Shown: positions 26,247-34,677, counted from the stretch's first letter. The stretch: 64,000 nt of DNA from Bryobacterales bacterium (GCA_003135055.1 PLDF01000184.1:64765-128764), one strand, 5' to 3'. Made by a program: numbers and translations. Notes: generated from the sequence alone by a model not told the origin.

Positions 26247-27314
26247 CTACGCCGCCGCGGCGCGTTCGCCCACCTGCGGCTCGGCGGCCCGGTATTCCTT
26301 CATGAATACCAGGCGCGCCAGGGCCGAATCGAACTCCACCAGCAGCCGGTCGTTGCCTTCCAACTGCTTGGTCGCGATCAGATTCGAAACCGGATGCACC
26401 ATCAGCCGCTCAATCGCGCGCTTCAAATGGCGTGCGCCATACCGCGCGTCGATTCCTTCGCGCAGCAAATAATTCTTGGCCGTATCCGCTACCGCCAGCT
26501 CGATGCCGCTTGCGCCCGTTGCGCCATGGATCCGGCCCTCCACCGATGCCAGCTCCAGATCCATAATTTGCCGTAGTTCCGCTTCGCCCAGCGCATGAAA
26601 GACCACCATCTTGTCGATGCGGTTGACGAATTCCGGCGTGAACCGGCGCCGCACGGCGTCCACTCCGGCGCGCGCGAGCTTATCGGGCGCCTGGCTTTCC
26701 GCGGTCTGCACGGCGAACCCCAGCCTGGGTTGCAGCATGGCATTCATTTCGGCCGCGCCCAGGTTGCTGGTCATAAAGATGATGGTGTCCGAAAAGTCCA
26801 CCCGCCGGTTGTCGCCCAGCGTCAGCGTGCCTTTGTCGAGCACGCCCAGAAGCAGGTTCCACAGCGCGTCGCTGGCCTTTTCAATTTCGTCGAACAGCAC
26901 GAAGCTCAACTTCACTTTGTCGGTGTGATGCTGGTCGAGCGCTTCCTGGCTCAACAGGGCCTTGGTTTCGCGGTGGCCCAGATATCCGGGAGGCGAGCCG
27001 ATCAGTTTGGCAATCTCATGGCTGTGCTGAAACTCGGCGCAGTCGATCTTGAGCACCGCGCGCGCGTCGCCCACCAGCGCTTCCGCCACCGCCTCAACCG
27101 TGCGCGTTTTGCCGGAACCCGTGGGGCCAAGAAAGAGGAGGCTCCCCGCCGGCCGGCCCGGGCTCGACATGCCCGCGACAAAGGTCTGGTAGACGTCGAC
27201 TATCTCGCGGATGGCGTGATCCTGACCGACAACCCGCTTCCGCAGATTCTCTTCGAGAGTGAGTGCTTCCGGCCCCGTCTTGGCGGGGTCCAACAACATC
27301 CTTAAGCCAGCCAT
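26247..27314 (-). CDS. Single-module Clp-type AAA+ ATPase (ClpB/ClpA D2-like)
   Basis: A 355-aa ATPase corresponding to one AAA+ module plus the small C-terminal domain of ClpA/B D2. The N-terminus (LTLEENLRKRVVGQDHAIRE) is followed by Walker A GPTGSGKT (near 70), the pore-loop region GSPPGYLGHRE, Walker B VLFDEIEKA, sensor 1 IIFMTSNLG, an arginine-finger region RRRFTPEFVNRID, and sensor 2 in ARYGARHLKRAIE. It has no N-domain or first ATPase module. It is probably an unfoldase or remodelling enzyme with an unknown partner. GGAGGG lies 7 nt before the chosen ATG. The open frame extends to 27785, but the extra 157 codons cover the repeat region and do not look coding. Confidence 0.85.
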   Translation of the reverse strand: MAGLRMLLDPAKTGPEALTLEENLRKRVVGQDHAIREIVDVYQTFVAGMSSPGRPAGSLLFLGPTGSGKTRTVEAVAEALVGDARAVLKIDCAEFQHSHEIAKLIGSPPGYLGHRETKALLSQEALDQHHTDKVKLSFVLFDEIEKASDALWNLLLGVLDKGTLTLGDNRRVDFSDTIIFMTSNLGAAEMNAMLQPRLGFAVQTAESQAPDKLARAGVDAVRRRFTPEFVNRIDKMVVFHALGEAELRQIMDLELASVEGRIHGATGASGIELAVADTAKNYLLREGIDARYGARHLKRAIERLMVHPVSNLIATKQLEGNDRLLVEFDSALARLVFMKEYRAAEPQVGERAAAA

Positions 27315-27478
27315 TTTCTTGCCCTCCACTGCCTTGGACGCGGGTTTGCGGCATATGACTCGCCGCTCTGTAAAGGTATTGAAACTTGTTGGTAAATAAA
27401 CGTCAGGAACGTTGCAAGTGTAGCCTGGATAAGCTATAGGAGCGGTAGAATCAACGGGACTAACTTTCCCCAAGAATT

Positions 27479-27640
27479 GTGGAGCGGACCCCCTGGTCAC
27501 CCCCCTGGTCACCCCCCCTGGTCTGCGCGGGCTCCCCTGGATGCGGTCTTCGCCGGCCAAATCAGCCTCATGCGTCCCGCGAAACGGCGGCGAAGGCTCC
27601 GGCCGCGGGACCAGGGCGGGTCGGACCGGGAGGTCCGACC
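27479..27640. repeat. GACCAGGGGGTC-type repeat cluster before alr
   Basis: Three units of the form GACCCCCTGGTC or CCCCCCTGGTC (27486-27522) are followed by GGACCAGGGCGGG and GGACCGGGAGGTCC near 27610-27635. They match the repeat at the left end of the window. The cluster ends at the TACAAT promoter hexamer of alr. The remaining DNA between 27315 and 27478 holds only the probable promoter region of the Clp-type gene. Confidence 0.55.
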
Positions 27641-27646
27641 TACAAT
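27641..27646 (+). promoter_or_regulatory. alr -10 hexamer TACAAT
   Basis: TACAAT ends 7 nt before the GTG start at 27654, directly behind the GACCAGG-type repeat. No Shine-Dalgarno sequence is visible, so the transcript is probably leaderless. Confidence 0.45.
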
Positions 27647-27653
27647 AATCATA

Positions 27654-28796
27654 GTGACCGTTCCGTACCGCTCCTACGTGCTGGTGTCCCGCGACCAGGT
27701 TGCACGTAATTTCCGCAATGTCCGTTCCGTGGTTGGCCCGGAAGTCGAAGTCGCCGCCGTCGTCAAGGCCGATGCCTACGGCCATGGCGCCCTCGAAGTC
27801 TCGCGCGTCCTTACCGCGGAAGGCGCGCGCTGGCTGGCGGTCAGCTCGGTGGAAGAAGGCGTCGCGCTTCGCTGCGGCGGCATTCGAGCGCCGCGCATCT
27901 TAATCATGGGCGGCTTTCTGCCGTATGAAGGCGAAGCGGTGGTGGAACACGGGCTGACTCCCGTTCTCCACTCGCTCGACCAGATCCGCCAGGTGCATGA
28001 GCTCGCTCAAGGCGTCCTGGCCGTTCCCTATCACCCCATTCGCTATCACCTGAAGATCGATTCCGGCATGGGCCGGCTGGGTACGCGCGCCAGCGCCGCT
28101 GCCATCCTCCAAGTCCTCAAGCAAACGCCGCAGGCTCACCTGGAAGGCCTCATGACGCACTTCGCGTCGGCCGCCGACTATACCTCCAGCCAGACCGCCG
28201 AGCAGCTCGCCTGCTTCCATGCCGTCTGCGCGCATTTGCGCAGCGCCGGAGTGGATGCGGCCAAGGTGCATACCTCAAGCACCAACGCTATCGGTTATGG
28301 GCGCACCGAAGGCTGGCATAACATGGTCCGCGCGGGCCATGCACTCTACGGTTACGTCTCGCCCGCGCGTGGCGAAGCCCCGCCGCAGCTCCTGAAGGTT
28401 CAGCCCGCGCTCACCTGGAAAGCCAAGCTGCTGGCCGTGAAAGACATTCCAGAAGGCGCGACGGTGGGCTATGGCGGAACCTTCCGCGCGCCGCACCCGA
28501 TGCGCATCGGCATTCTGGGCGCGGGATATGCCGATGGCATCTTCCACCGGCTCTCCAACCGGGGCAAAGCGATCGCCGATGGCAAGCTTACCAACATCCT
28601 GGGGGCCATCTCGATGGACCTCACTACTATCGACCTCAGCCACACTAGCGCCCTGGCGCCCGGCGACGATGTGACTTTGCTGGGGTGTGAAGGGGAGGCC
28701 CGCCTGGACGCGCAGCAGATTGCCCGCGTGGCCGGAACCATTTCCTATAACATTCTTTGCAGCATCAGCGCACGGGTTCACCGAATCTACGTTTAG
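27654..28796 (+). CDS. alr: Alanine racemase
   Basis: A 380-aa pyridoxal-phosphate enzyme that makes D-alanine for peptidoglycan. K38 in AAVVKADAYGHGA is the expected PLP-binding lysine. The barrel motifs HLKIDSGMGRLG, HTSSTNAIGY and MVRAGHALYGYVSP follow. The second catalytic element is in VGYGGTFRAPHPMRIGILGA, then GYADGIFHRLSNRG, and the end domain has GAISMDLTTIDLS. Length is normal. The frame is open from 27477, but the upstream 59 codons are repeat-derived and the GTG at 27654 fits the family N-terminus. Confidence 0.93.
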   Translation: MTVPYRSYVLVSRDQVARNFRNVRSVVGPEVEVAAVVKADAYGHGALEVSRVLTAEGARWLAVSSVEEGVALRCGGIRAPRILIMGGFLPYEGEAVVEHGLTPVLHSLDQIRQVHELAQGVLAVPYHPIRYHLKIDSGMGRLGTRASAAAILQVLKQTPQAHLEGLMTHFASAADYTSSQTAEQLACFHAVCAHLRSAGVDAAKVHTSSTNAIGYGRTEGWHNMVRAGHALYGYVSPARGEAPPQLLKVQPALTWKAKLLAVKDIPEGATVGYGGTFRAPHPMRIGILGAGYADGIFHRLSNRGKAIADGKLTNILGAISMDLTTIDLSHTSALAPGDDVTLLGCEGEARLDAQQIARVAGTISYNILCSISARVHRIYV

Positions 28797-28799
28797 GTT

Positions 28800-28930
28800 G
28801 TGGCCCTGGCTGCTGGCTTTCGGCCGGCGCTGGCCGGATGCCTGACAGACGACAAAAAACGATCGTCTGTCCCACGTCACGAAACGGCCGCCTGAAAGGC
28901 GGCTGCAGCCAGGATTGGCTGCCCCACTAA
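28800..28930. repeat. Repeats R2 and the GACAGACGA hairpin after alr
   Basis: A GACAGACGA/TCGTCTGTC hairpin (28844-28872, 9-bp stem around an A-rich loop) lies between GCTGGCTTTCGGCCGGCGC and an inverted R2 unit (28886-28925). The hairpin may end alr transcription. Its sequence recurs near 41.5 kb. The R2 unit overlaps the 3' end of the next, oppositely oriented gene. Confidence 0.65.
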
Positions 28931-29608
28931 GCGGGCCTCATTTAGGCGCTGATTTCGGTTGATGAGGCGGCGGATGCCGGCGCTCGAAAAATCGGACCCA
29001 ATTTGCAATATTTCCGGCGGGAAGTCGCGCGCCGGATCGTACTTTTCGCCCTTGCTATAGGCAAGCTGAGCCAGCAGTTGGGCTTCTTCGAGCGCCTGTT
29101 GACGGATGGCATGGCGTTCGGCCCGCAGAGTACGGAGCTGGGCCATGTTCTTCTCAATGGCGCGGTGGATGCGCTGCTCATACAGCGCCAGAAGCTGGAA
29201 ATTTTCGCTCTGGGCGACCCAGGTGCGGGCGCGGGAGAGCGCTTCGTCGATGGGAAGCTGGGCGGGGTCATCGCGGTCCGACGCGGGTAGTCTGCCGAGT
29301 TCGCCGAGTTGGCCGAGAGCGAAGATGCCGGTTTCGAGGGCACGGGCGCGCTTGAGGCGCCAGTGGTCTTCGGCGATGGATTGCGCCAGTTCGGTTTCCA
29401 GCGCGCCCACGGGTGCGAGGGATTCACGGATGCCGGTGCAGTGTTGGTCGAAAGCCTGCTGCTCATCGGCGGTGAGAAGACAGATCTGGCCGGTGAGGCC
29501 GTGACGATAGGCGTTGAGGCGGGTGCGATGCTTGCCTTTTTCGGTTTTGGGACCGGTGGATTTCTGAGCGTTGGCTTGGTTGGCTTCTTGCTGATAAGCG
29601 GATGTCAT
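28877..29608 (-). CDS. Conserved protein of unknown function (NAQKSTGPKT family)
   Basis: A 243-aa soluble helical protein starting MTSAYQQEANQANAQKSTGP, then KTEKGKHRTRLNAYRHGLTG. This lead-in recurs in many acidobacterial genomes as a multi-copy family of unknown role; I state that from general knowledge. Long helices follow (residues about 50-190). The last about 16 residues (LVGQPILAAAAFQAAVS) are encoded by repeat R2, so the natural C-terminus has been replaced. A decayed relative lies at 12709-13193. The ATG at 29608 is preferred over 29635 because the family starts there. Confidence 0.6.
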   Translation of the reverse strand: MTSAYQQEANQANAQKSTGPKTEKGKHRTRLNAYRHGLTGQICLLTADEQQAFDQHCTGIRESLAPVGALETELAQSIAEDHWRLKRARALETGIFALGQLGELGRLPASDRDDPAQLPIDEALSRARTWVAQSENFQLLALYEQRIHRAIEKNMAQLRTLRAERHAIRQQALEEAQLLAQLAYSKGEKYDPARDFPPEILQIGSDFSSAGIRRLINRNQRLNEARLVGQPILAAAAFQAAVS

Positions 29609-30035
29609 GTCGTTTACCTTCGGAGCGCAGCCCATTGGGGCCGCGCCACTGACCTACAGCTAGCACGGCGGTTTGCGGCTGCATGGGCGGAATGCCTGTA
29701 TCGTGTTGAAAGGAAAGAGGCGATTTATTTGGGGAATGCGTGATCGGCCGGCGGGCAATGGCGGAAAACGCAGGACGGGTCTTACTTACCGTGGAATGCC
29801 GCGCCATTGGGGGCGAATCAGTACATGGCTAAGCGGCACGGCTGCGCACTGCGTTCGGTAGCAGAGCTCGGTACCAAATCGCGGCTTTGCTATAAGGCTC
29901 AAAAACGTTGCCCGTCACGGTGACGTTGCTAATTGTGTTCCTCGTGCCGGGATTGGGATATGCGAGGAGGCCAAGACCGAAGGCCTGTTCTGAGCCGCCG
30001 GAGCTCCCGCTTAGCTGTTAACCCGAGCGGACCCA
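29609..30035 (-). pseudogene. Gap with a beta-helix-type remnant
   Basis: No intact gene was found. On the minus strand about 29850-30010 reads LSGSSGGSEQAFGLGLLAYP, then NPGTRNTISNVTVTGNVFEP. This is the style of secreted right-handed beta-helix proteins, with no start and no continuation. It is probably the edge of a lost secreted-protein gene. The rest (29609-29850) shows nothing recognisable. Confidence 0.3.
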
Positions 30036-31151
30036 CTAATTGCCGAATCCCAGCGCCGCCTGGTTGGAAGCCCACCATGCCTTCCAAAAACTGGCATAGG
30101 CGGCCGCAGTAAGGCCGGAATTGGCGCTTGGGGTATTTTGGCGGGTTTGACTAGTCGCGAATGGTCCGTCAGGCGATCCCCCCGACAGGTTTCCCTGCGC
30201 GTCCGCGAATAAGGCGTACGTTGCGAGAAAGGCGGCTGCCCGGAGCTGAGCCTGCGGATACTGGCCGTCTAAAATAGTCACCATCACGGGCACTACGGCC
30301 TTGGTGCTGATTCGAGCCAGAGCCGTTGCGACCGAATCGTCCAGCCCCGTTACCGTCGAGTGCAGGCTTGCGAGCGACGCGAGGATGGGTATCGCTGCGG
30401 AATCGTGGGGGTAAGCGGCGATTGTCTCGTTAATCAACGGAAATTTCGGATTGGAACCTAATGTTCCTAGTTCAGCGGCAACTGTGGATAGGGCAGCGTC
30501 CGACCCAAGCCCCAGAGAAATCACTAAGCCAATCAAGTGCTGTGACACCACCACTGAACCGCTCAGAGGGGCTGCAGCAGTCAGCAATACCAGTCGATCA
30601 ACGCTCTGCACGATTGGACGCCAACTCTGGAAGCTAGCTAACAGCCGCACGTCGTCGACGGGCGTCGGCTGAGCCAAGCTTTGGTACCAATTGACCAAGT
30701 ACGCAAGAAGTTGTTGGTTGAGCGTGCCGGGAAACTGTTGCGCGTCAACTGAGGCGCTCACCGGGAGGAAAAGGTCGGTAGATCCATAGGCCCCGCTTAT
30801 CATGGAAAGTAGCTGGCAGCCCGTTCCGGAAGCGACTCTGGCTACAAACCAAATTCCGCGCCGGCCAATCAGCCTTGTTAGAATCAGGCTTGAGGTCGAG
30901 CCATTAGGGGAGTTGGGCGGAACCGCGGCGATAAGTGTGGCGGCGCCGGGCTGGCCGCCTATCCAGTTCTCCACGGTGAACTGCATCGCCGGGCCACCCG
31001 CGGAGTTGGGCAGCACGTTAGCGACGGCGAGCACGACGAGGTCGGCGCTTTGGCCTAATGCCTCGACTGGCACGGGCACCCACTTGCCGGCCCAAGCCGT
31101 TGAGCATGCCGCGAGGACGGCTGCACAGAAACTGACTCTTAAGAGCGACAT
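30036..31151 (-). CDS. Secreted protein of unknown function with helical repeats
   Basis: A 371-aa protein with a signal peptide (MSLLRVSFCAAVLAACSTAW, then AG). The N-terminal part is beta-rich (VLAVANVLPNSAGGPAMQFT). The second half has several helical pairs that could be HEAT-like repeats (SAAIPILASLASLHSTVTGL, then ALARISTKAVVPVMVTILDG). I do not recognise a family. GAAAGG lies 8 nt before the ATG at 31151. The open frame extends upstream to 31415 through unrelated sequence, which I exclude. Confidence 0.6.
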   Translation of the reverse strand: MSLLRVSFCAAVLAACSTAWAGKWVPVPVEALGQSADLVVLAVANVLPNSAGGPAMQFTVENWIGGQPGAATLIAAVPPNSPNGSTSSLILTRLIGRRGIWFVARVASGTGCQLLSMISGAYGSTDLFLPVSASVDAQQFPGTLNQQLLAYLVNWYQSLAQPTPVDDVRLLASFQSWRPIVQSVDRLVLLTAAAPLSGSVVVSQHLIGLVISLGLGSDAALSTVAAELGTLGSNPKFPLINETIAAYPHDSAAIPILASLASLHSTVTGLDDSVATALARISTKAVVPVMVTILDGQYPQAQLRAAAFLATYALFADAQGNLSGGSPDGPFATSQTRQNTPSANSGLTAAAYASFWKAWWASNQAALGFGN

Positions 31152-31507
31152 CGTCTGGCCTTTCTTTAGGGATTCCCCCCCATGATCCGAGTAATACCTA
31201 ATAAAACCGTTGTAGACAAGGAGCCCGTATCCCGTCCTCGAGCTGCCGGCGTTGAATGTGTGTGCTCCCATAAAATAAACCGTGTTCCCCGTGTAAGGAG
31301 GCGCGCTGTTGTCGAAATAGACAGCCGGCGACTGGACATATCCCATCTGCCCGATCTGGTCGATAAATGTCGACGAGTCCTGCCAATCAGTATAGTCCCA
31401 GTTGTCTGGCGACACCGGACTCTACGCAAGAGTGTGACTTCGTGGTTGAGTTCCTGGAGTAAGTAGCTCAGGTCGTCAGGCACGTCGTGGTCGAGCAAAA
31501 ACTTCAC
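31152..31507 (-). pseudogene. Truncated DUF5615-type toxin plus unrelated secreted-protein tail
   Basis: A GTG at 31507 opens MKFLLDHDVPDDLSYLLQEL, then NHEVTLLRRV, the N-terminal third of a DUF5615 PIN-like toxin. It then loses homology near 31417. In the neighbouring frame 31415-31152 reads QIGQMGYVQSPAVYFDNSAP and GYGLLVYNGFIRYYSDHGGE, which look like the end of another secreted protein. The toxin start overlaps the stop of the DUF433 gene by 4 nt (GTGA), as in an intact module, so the toxin was cut by a rearrangement. Confidence 0.55.
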
Positions 31508-31725
31508 TCTGAGGCCGCCGCCATCTGCCTGGCAACGAGCAAGTCGATCTCCCCTCGATGGTCTTCATAGTAGGCAAGGCACTCGTAAACCTGAGATCCG
31601 GTCAATTGTGGGAAGCAGTTTGCCGTCAATGTGTCAATCGTTTCGCCAGTCTGAAGCAAGCCAATGACGTCGTGGACGGCAATCCGAGTGCCTTCTAATA
31701 TTGGGGTCCCGCTCCGCACGCCCAC
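31504..31725 (-). CDS. DUF433-family antitoxin, N-terminally shortened
   Basis: A 73-aa frame with the DUF433 winged-helix pattern: GTPILEGTRIAVHDVIGLLQ, TGETIDTLTANCFPQLTGSQ, VYECLAYYEDHRGEIDLLV. Full members have about 10-15 more residues before GTP. The frame is open upstream to 31893, but that part does not match. The GTG at 31725 (VGVRSGTPIL) is a tentative start. It is the usual partner of the DUF5615 toxin that follows with a GTGA overlap, and that toxin is broken here. Confidence 0.55.
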   Translation of the reverse strand: MGVRSGTPILEGTRIAVHDVIGLLQTGETIDTLTANCFPQLTGSQVYECLAYYEDHRGEIDLLVARQMAAASE

Positions 31726-31775
31726 CGATTCGCCGAAGGAGTCGCTGCCCGGGGCGTGCAAAAATGTAAAGGTTG

Positions 31776-32024
31776 ATGGAAATACCGGCCCCGCACGGCG
31801 TTTACGAGATTCTGGCCCAGTGGGACAGCGAGGCTGGCGTTTGGGTGGCAGAAAGTGACGATGTCCCCGGCCTTGTTGCCGAGGCCGATTCACTCAATGT
31901 TCTAGCTAAGAAGCTGAGAACCCTTATCCCAGAGTTGCTGGAGTTGAACGGCGTCCCGAGCGACCGGATGGCGCGGTTTCACGTTCGGTACCAACACGAA
32001 GATAGCGATGTCCCGGCCTTCTGA
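31776..32024 (+). CDS. DUF1902/HicB-like antitoxin
   Basis: An 82-aa protein with a HicB-like strand (YEILAQWDSEAGVWVAESDD) and the DUF1902 continuation VPGLVAEADSLNVLAKKLRT, LIPELLELNG. It would neutralise a HicA-type toxin. The ATG at 31776 is preceded by AAAGG. Its stop codon overlaps the ATG of a hicA-like gene (TGATG at 32022-32026), which is frameshifted. The antitoxin therefore survives without its toxin. Confidence 0.75.
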   Translation: MEIPAPHGVYEILAQWDSEAGVWVAESDDVPGLVAEADSLNVLAKKLRTLIPELLELNGVPSDRMARFHVRYQHEDSDVPAF

Positions 32025-32225
32025 TGGCCAGTTACACGCCAAGAGTCAAGGACATACTCCGCGCACAGAGATGTTACTTCGAGCGACCGGGAAGAGAGAC
32101 CATGAGATCCGGATAGCCCGATCACCCAGCGGCGTTTTCCCGTTAACCAGAAATCCTGTCCCGGCACACCGCCAACGCGGTGCTGAAACAGGCCGGTATC
32201 GCGAAACAATTCCGACCTGCACGTG
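32024..32225 (+). pseudogene. Frameshifted hicA toxin gene
   Basis: From the ATG at 32024 the sequence reads MASYTPRVKDILRAQRCYFE, then RPG, then in another frame GKRDHEI, then ITQRRFPVNQKS, and finally ANAVLKQAGIAKQFR near 32190-32225. Together these give a HicA protein of about 65 residues split over at least three frames. The catalytic GDHE/RDHE region is still visible. Small indels are the likely cause. Confidence 0.65.
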
Positions 32226-32460
32226 TCACCAGAGCAGCCCCCGGTGCTCCATGCCTCGTTTTGGCGAGTGGCGGCTAGATTCAATGCCGTTCACTTAGGC
32301 GCAAAGACACCGGCGGCAAGACCGCCGGCGCTACAAATGCTTGTGTCGCGCCTAAGTGAACAGTATTGCGGCTAGATTACGTCGATGCAGAAGTTCGAAA
32401 CGTGTCCGGACTGAGGAGCCAACAGCAATTCTCCCCCCAGCCGTCTCTCGCACAAGGGAT
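32226..32460. repeat. Nested inverted repeat with the CCGGCGGCAAGACCGCCGG core
   Basis: TTCACTTAGGCGC (32290-32302) pairs with GCGCCTAAGTGAA (32349-32361). Inside them is the hairpin CCGGCGG-CAAGA-CCGCCGG (about 32311-32329). The core recurs at 36592-36652. No gene was seen in this interval apart from the tail of the hicA remnant. Confidence 0.6.
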
Positions 32461-33678
32461 TTACTCCATCCCCCCTCGCTCTTGGAGCAGAATCAATGTC
32501 TTCGCGTTTGGAAGCTCAGCGCCGGGAAATCGCAAAGCGTATCCGAGCGGCGTGCACTCTACGACTTCATCCGGCCGTTCGTAGTGTCCGGGAAGTTTCA
32601 CCCGCACAGACAGGTCCGCTCCGTGTTCCAGAAGCAGGTGCGCCATTGCCAAGCCCCAATCGTCGAATTGGGTGACTGCGTGAAAGATCGGCGTCTGCCC
32701 GCCTACACCGGCCTCATCCACCAATGCACGCGCGTTCACGGCGGCGCCGCGATCGAGGAGAAGCCTGGCTGCGTCCACACTGCCGAACTCCGCCGCGACA
32801 TGCAGGAGCGTCGCGCCCTGTAACAAGAGGCGACGTGCGCCGGTGCTGCCGCAGTCGAGCTCCGGGAACGGTTGGTGTACGAGAGCGGGGTTTGCATCCA
32901 GGCGCCCGGCGAGCCGATCCACACGACCCTGTATCGTGTCCAGCACGCCGGGCAGGTTGTATCGGGACACGCCGCCGGCATTGAGCAACAGATCTATGCA
33001 GGTTCCCAGCTTCGCGGAGCGCGCATAGCTTCCGATCAGGTAGTCCAATGCCGTGACGCGCGGGTTCGGCTTTGTACCGTTCGGATCGGCGCCGTGCTCC
33101 AGGAGCCACTGGAGAGCGGCGGGATCTACCGATTCACAGGGCGCGAAGAGGATCGGAAAATCGCCGTTCCATTCCGCGTTCACATTGGCGCCGCGCGCCA
33201 CAAGAAACTCCATCATGGGGATGCGCTCGCCCCTGAGCGCGGCTCGCATCAACGGGCCGTCGCCGCCTTGATGGATGTCGGACCCGTTCTCGATCATCCA
33301 CCGAGCCATAGCAAGTCTCGCCGGCGCGGGCGGGCCCCAAGGCATACGGCACTCGGCAACCCAGGTGAGCGGGCCGTTCTTCGCATAGCCGAGCGGAGCC
33401 CGGTGCAGAGCCGGGTTGCGCGTCATGAGAGTCCTGACCCGATCGATATCGTTGCGGTCGATCGCCTGTTTGAGCTGCCCGATCTCTTCGAGCGAATCGA
33501 CGCGGGCTTTGAGCTTCGGCCAACTCGCGAAGCCATAGAGCCGGGCGATCTTGAATTGGGCGTCCGCGATGGATTCGGCGCCACCGGCCTTGAGCAGATC
33601 CTTGGCTTGATCCTTGAGATGCCGGAGATTGGGACGTTCGGGTAAAGGACGCAGCGCGTACCGGGAGTCGTTCGACAT
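32461..33678 (-). CDS. Ankyrin-repeat protein
   Basis: A 405-aa protein without a signal peptide. Residues about 1-60 carry a lead-in common to acidobacterial ankyrin proteins (NLRHLKDQAKDLLKAG, then LYGFASWPKLKARVDSL). At least six ankyrin-type units follow, for example MMEFLVARGANVNAEWNGDF, LQWLLEHGADPNGTKPNPR, TLLHVAAEFGSVDAARLLLD and MAHLLLEHGADLSVRVKLPG. The role is probably protein-protein interaction, and the partner is unknown. AAAGGAG precedes the ATG. The 320 bp upstream (33679-33998) contain only the promoter of the next operon. Confidence 0.85.
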   Translation of the reverse strand: MSNDSRYALRPLPERPNLRHLKDQAKDLLKAGGAESIADAQFKIARLYGFASWPKLKARVDSLEEIGQLKQAIDRNDIDRVRTLMTRNPALHRAPLGYAKNGPLTWVAECRMPWGPPAPARLAMARWMIENGSDIHQGGDGPLMRAALRGERIPMMEFLVARGANVNAEWNGDFPILFAPCESVDPAALQWLLEHGADPNGTKPNPRVTALDYLIGSYARSAKLGTCIDLLLNAGGVSRYNLPGVLDTIQGRVDRLAGRLDANPALVHQPFPELDCGSTGARRLLLQGATLLHVAAEFGSVDAARLLLDRGAAVNARALVDEAGVGGQTPIFHAVTQFDDWGLAMAHLLLEHGADLSVRVKLPGHYERPDEVVECTPLGYALRFPGAELPNAKTLILLQERGGME

Positions 33679-33984
33679 TGCGAACTCCTTTCATCGAAGC
33701 GCCCGTGGTCCGCACATCGGGCTGAAAGAAGTTTCGCGAAAAAATCCGCTGCCGAGGGGTGGGCTTCTACCCTGTCCGCGGACCGGATGCGTCCCCAACG
33801 CTCAAGCGAGCATATCACACTCAACGATTCGCCGGACTGCCCTGGCATGGTTCAAGAACAATCGCGGGTGGGCGCGCCAAACTCTGCGCGAATGCCGTTG
33901 GCCTGAAAGCAATTGGAGTGGTTCGAGCGCACCCCTTTTCAGGCAGCGAAATTTCGAATGTGGGAAGCCTACGGCCCCCGGTGC

Positions 33985-33990
33985 TACAAT
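33985..33990 (+). promoter_or_regulatory. -10 hexamer TACAAT before the Phd-type gene
   Basis: TGCTACAAT (extended -10 form) ends 8 nt before the ATG at 33999. No ribosome-binding site lies between them, so transcription should start next to the start codon. Confidence 0.5.
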
Positions 33991-33998
33991 GCAGCAAC

Positions 33999-34247
33999 AT
34001 GAGGAAAACCTCTGTCCGCGAACTCCACATCCACACTTCGGAATTGGTACGAGAGGCTTCAGACGGCGGCATTATCGTGATCGAACGCCGGGGCGAGCCG
34101 GTCGCGGAGCTGGGCCCCATCACCTCTCCACTGCGTATGCCTGCCGGTAAGAAGGCGCGGATCTTCGCCTCCATGCGGAAAATCTGGGCCCGAATGCCGG
34201 ATGTCAGCGACAGTACGAAGATCCTCGAAGAGGATCGGAGTCGTTAG
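33999..34247 (+). CDS. Phd/YefM-family antitoxin
   Basis: An 82-aa antitoxin. The N-terminal half has the Phd/YefM DNA-binding fold (MRKTSVRELHIHTSELVREA, then IIVIERRGEPVAELGPI). The C-terminal half is disordered and basic, suited to wrapping a PIN toxin. The frame is open upstream to 33759, but the ATG at 33999 fits the family and the -10 hexamer. A PIN-domain toxin gene follows 4 bp after the stop. Confidence 0.85.
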   Translation: MRKTSVRELHIHTSELVREASDGGIIVIERRGEPVAELGPITSPLRMPAGKKARIFASMRKIWARMPDVSDSTKILEEDRSR

Positions 34248-34251
34248 CCGC

Positions 34252-34677
34252 GTGTATTTCGACACGTCCTATATTGCAAAATTCTATTTCAATGAACCTG
34301 AATCTCCGCGGGTTCGCGCGCTTGTCCGAAAAGCGGATACCATCCGATCGTCGCTATGGGCCTTGGCCGAGTTCCATGCCGTACTACATCGCCGCATTCG
34401 TGAAGGCGCGTCGTCACCTAGCGACGCGCGCGAACTGGCTTTGCGTTTCTCCGAGCACATAGATGACGGATTGTGGAACCTCATTCCCGTCAATGAAGGT
34501 CTGCTCCGGAGGACCAGCGCACTGATGGTTTCCGCTCCCCGCGATCTCTTCATACGCACCGCCGACGCAGTCCACCTCACGACGGCACGCGACATCGGAG
34601 AACGCGCGGTGTGGACCAATGACCGCCACATGCTCGCGGCGGCTGGCTACTTCGGCCTGACGGGCCAGTCCGTCTAG
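34252..34677 (+). CDS. vapC: PIN-domain toxin, VapC type
   Basis: A 141-aa PIN nuclease: D4 in YFDTSYIAK, a conserved Glu in ALAEFHAVL, Asp in TADAVHLTTA and Asp in TNDRHMLAA. It follows a Phd-type antitoxin by 4 bp. I chose the GTG at 34252 because homologues begin directly at this strand. The frame is open to 34201 but the additional residues overlap the antitoxin end. It differs clearly in sequence from the PIN protein at 2325-2750. Confidence 0.85.
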   Translation: MYFDTSYIAKFYFNEPESPRVRALVRKADTIRSSLWALAEFHAVLHRRIREGASSPSDARELALRFSEHIDDGLWNLIPVNEGLLRRTSALMVSAPRDLFIRTADAVHLTTARDIGERAVWTNDRHMLAAAGYFGLTGQSV

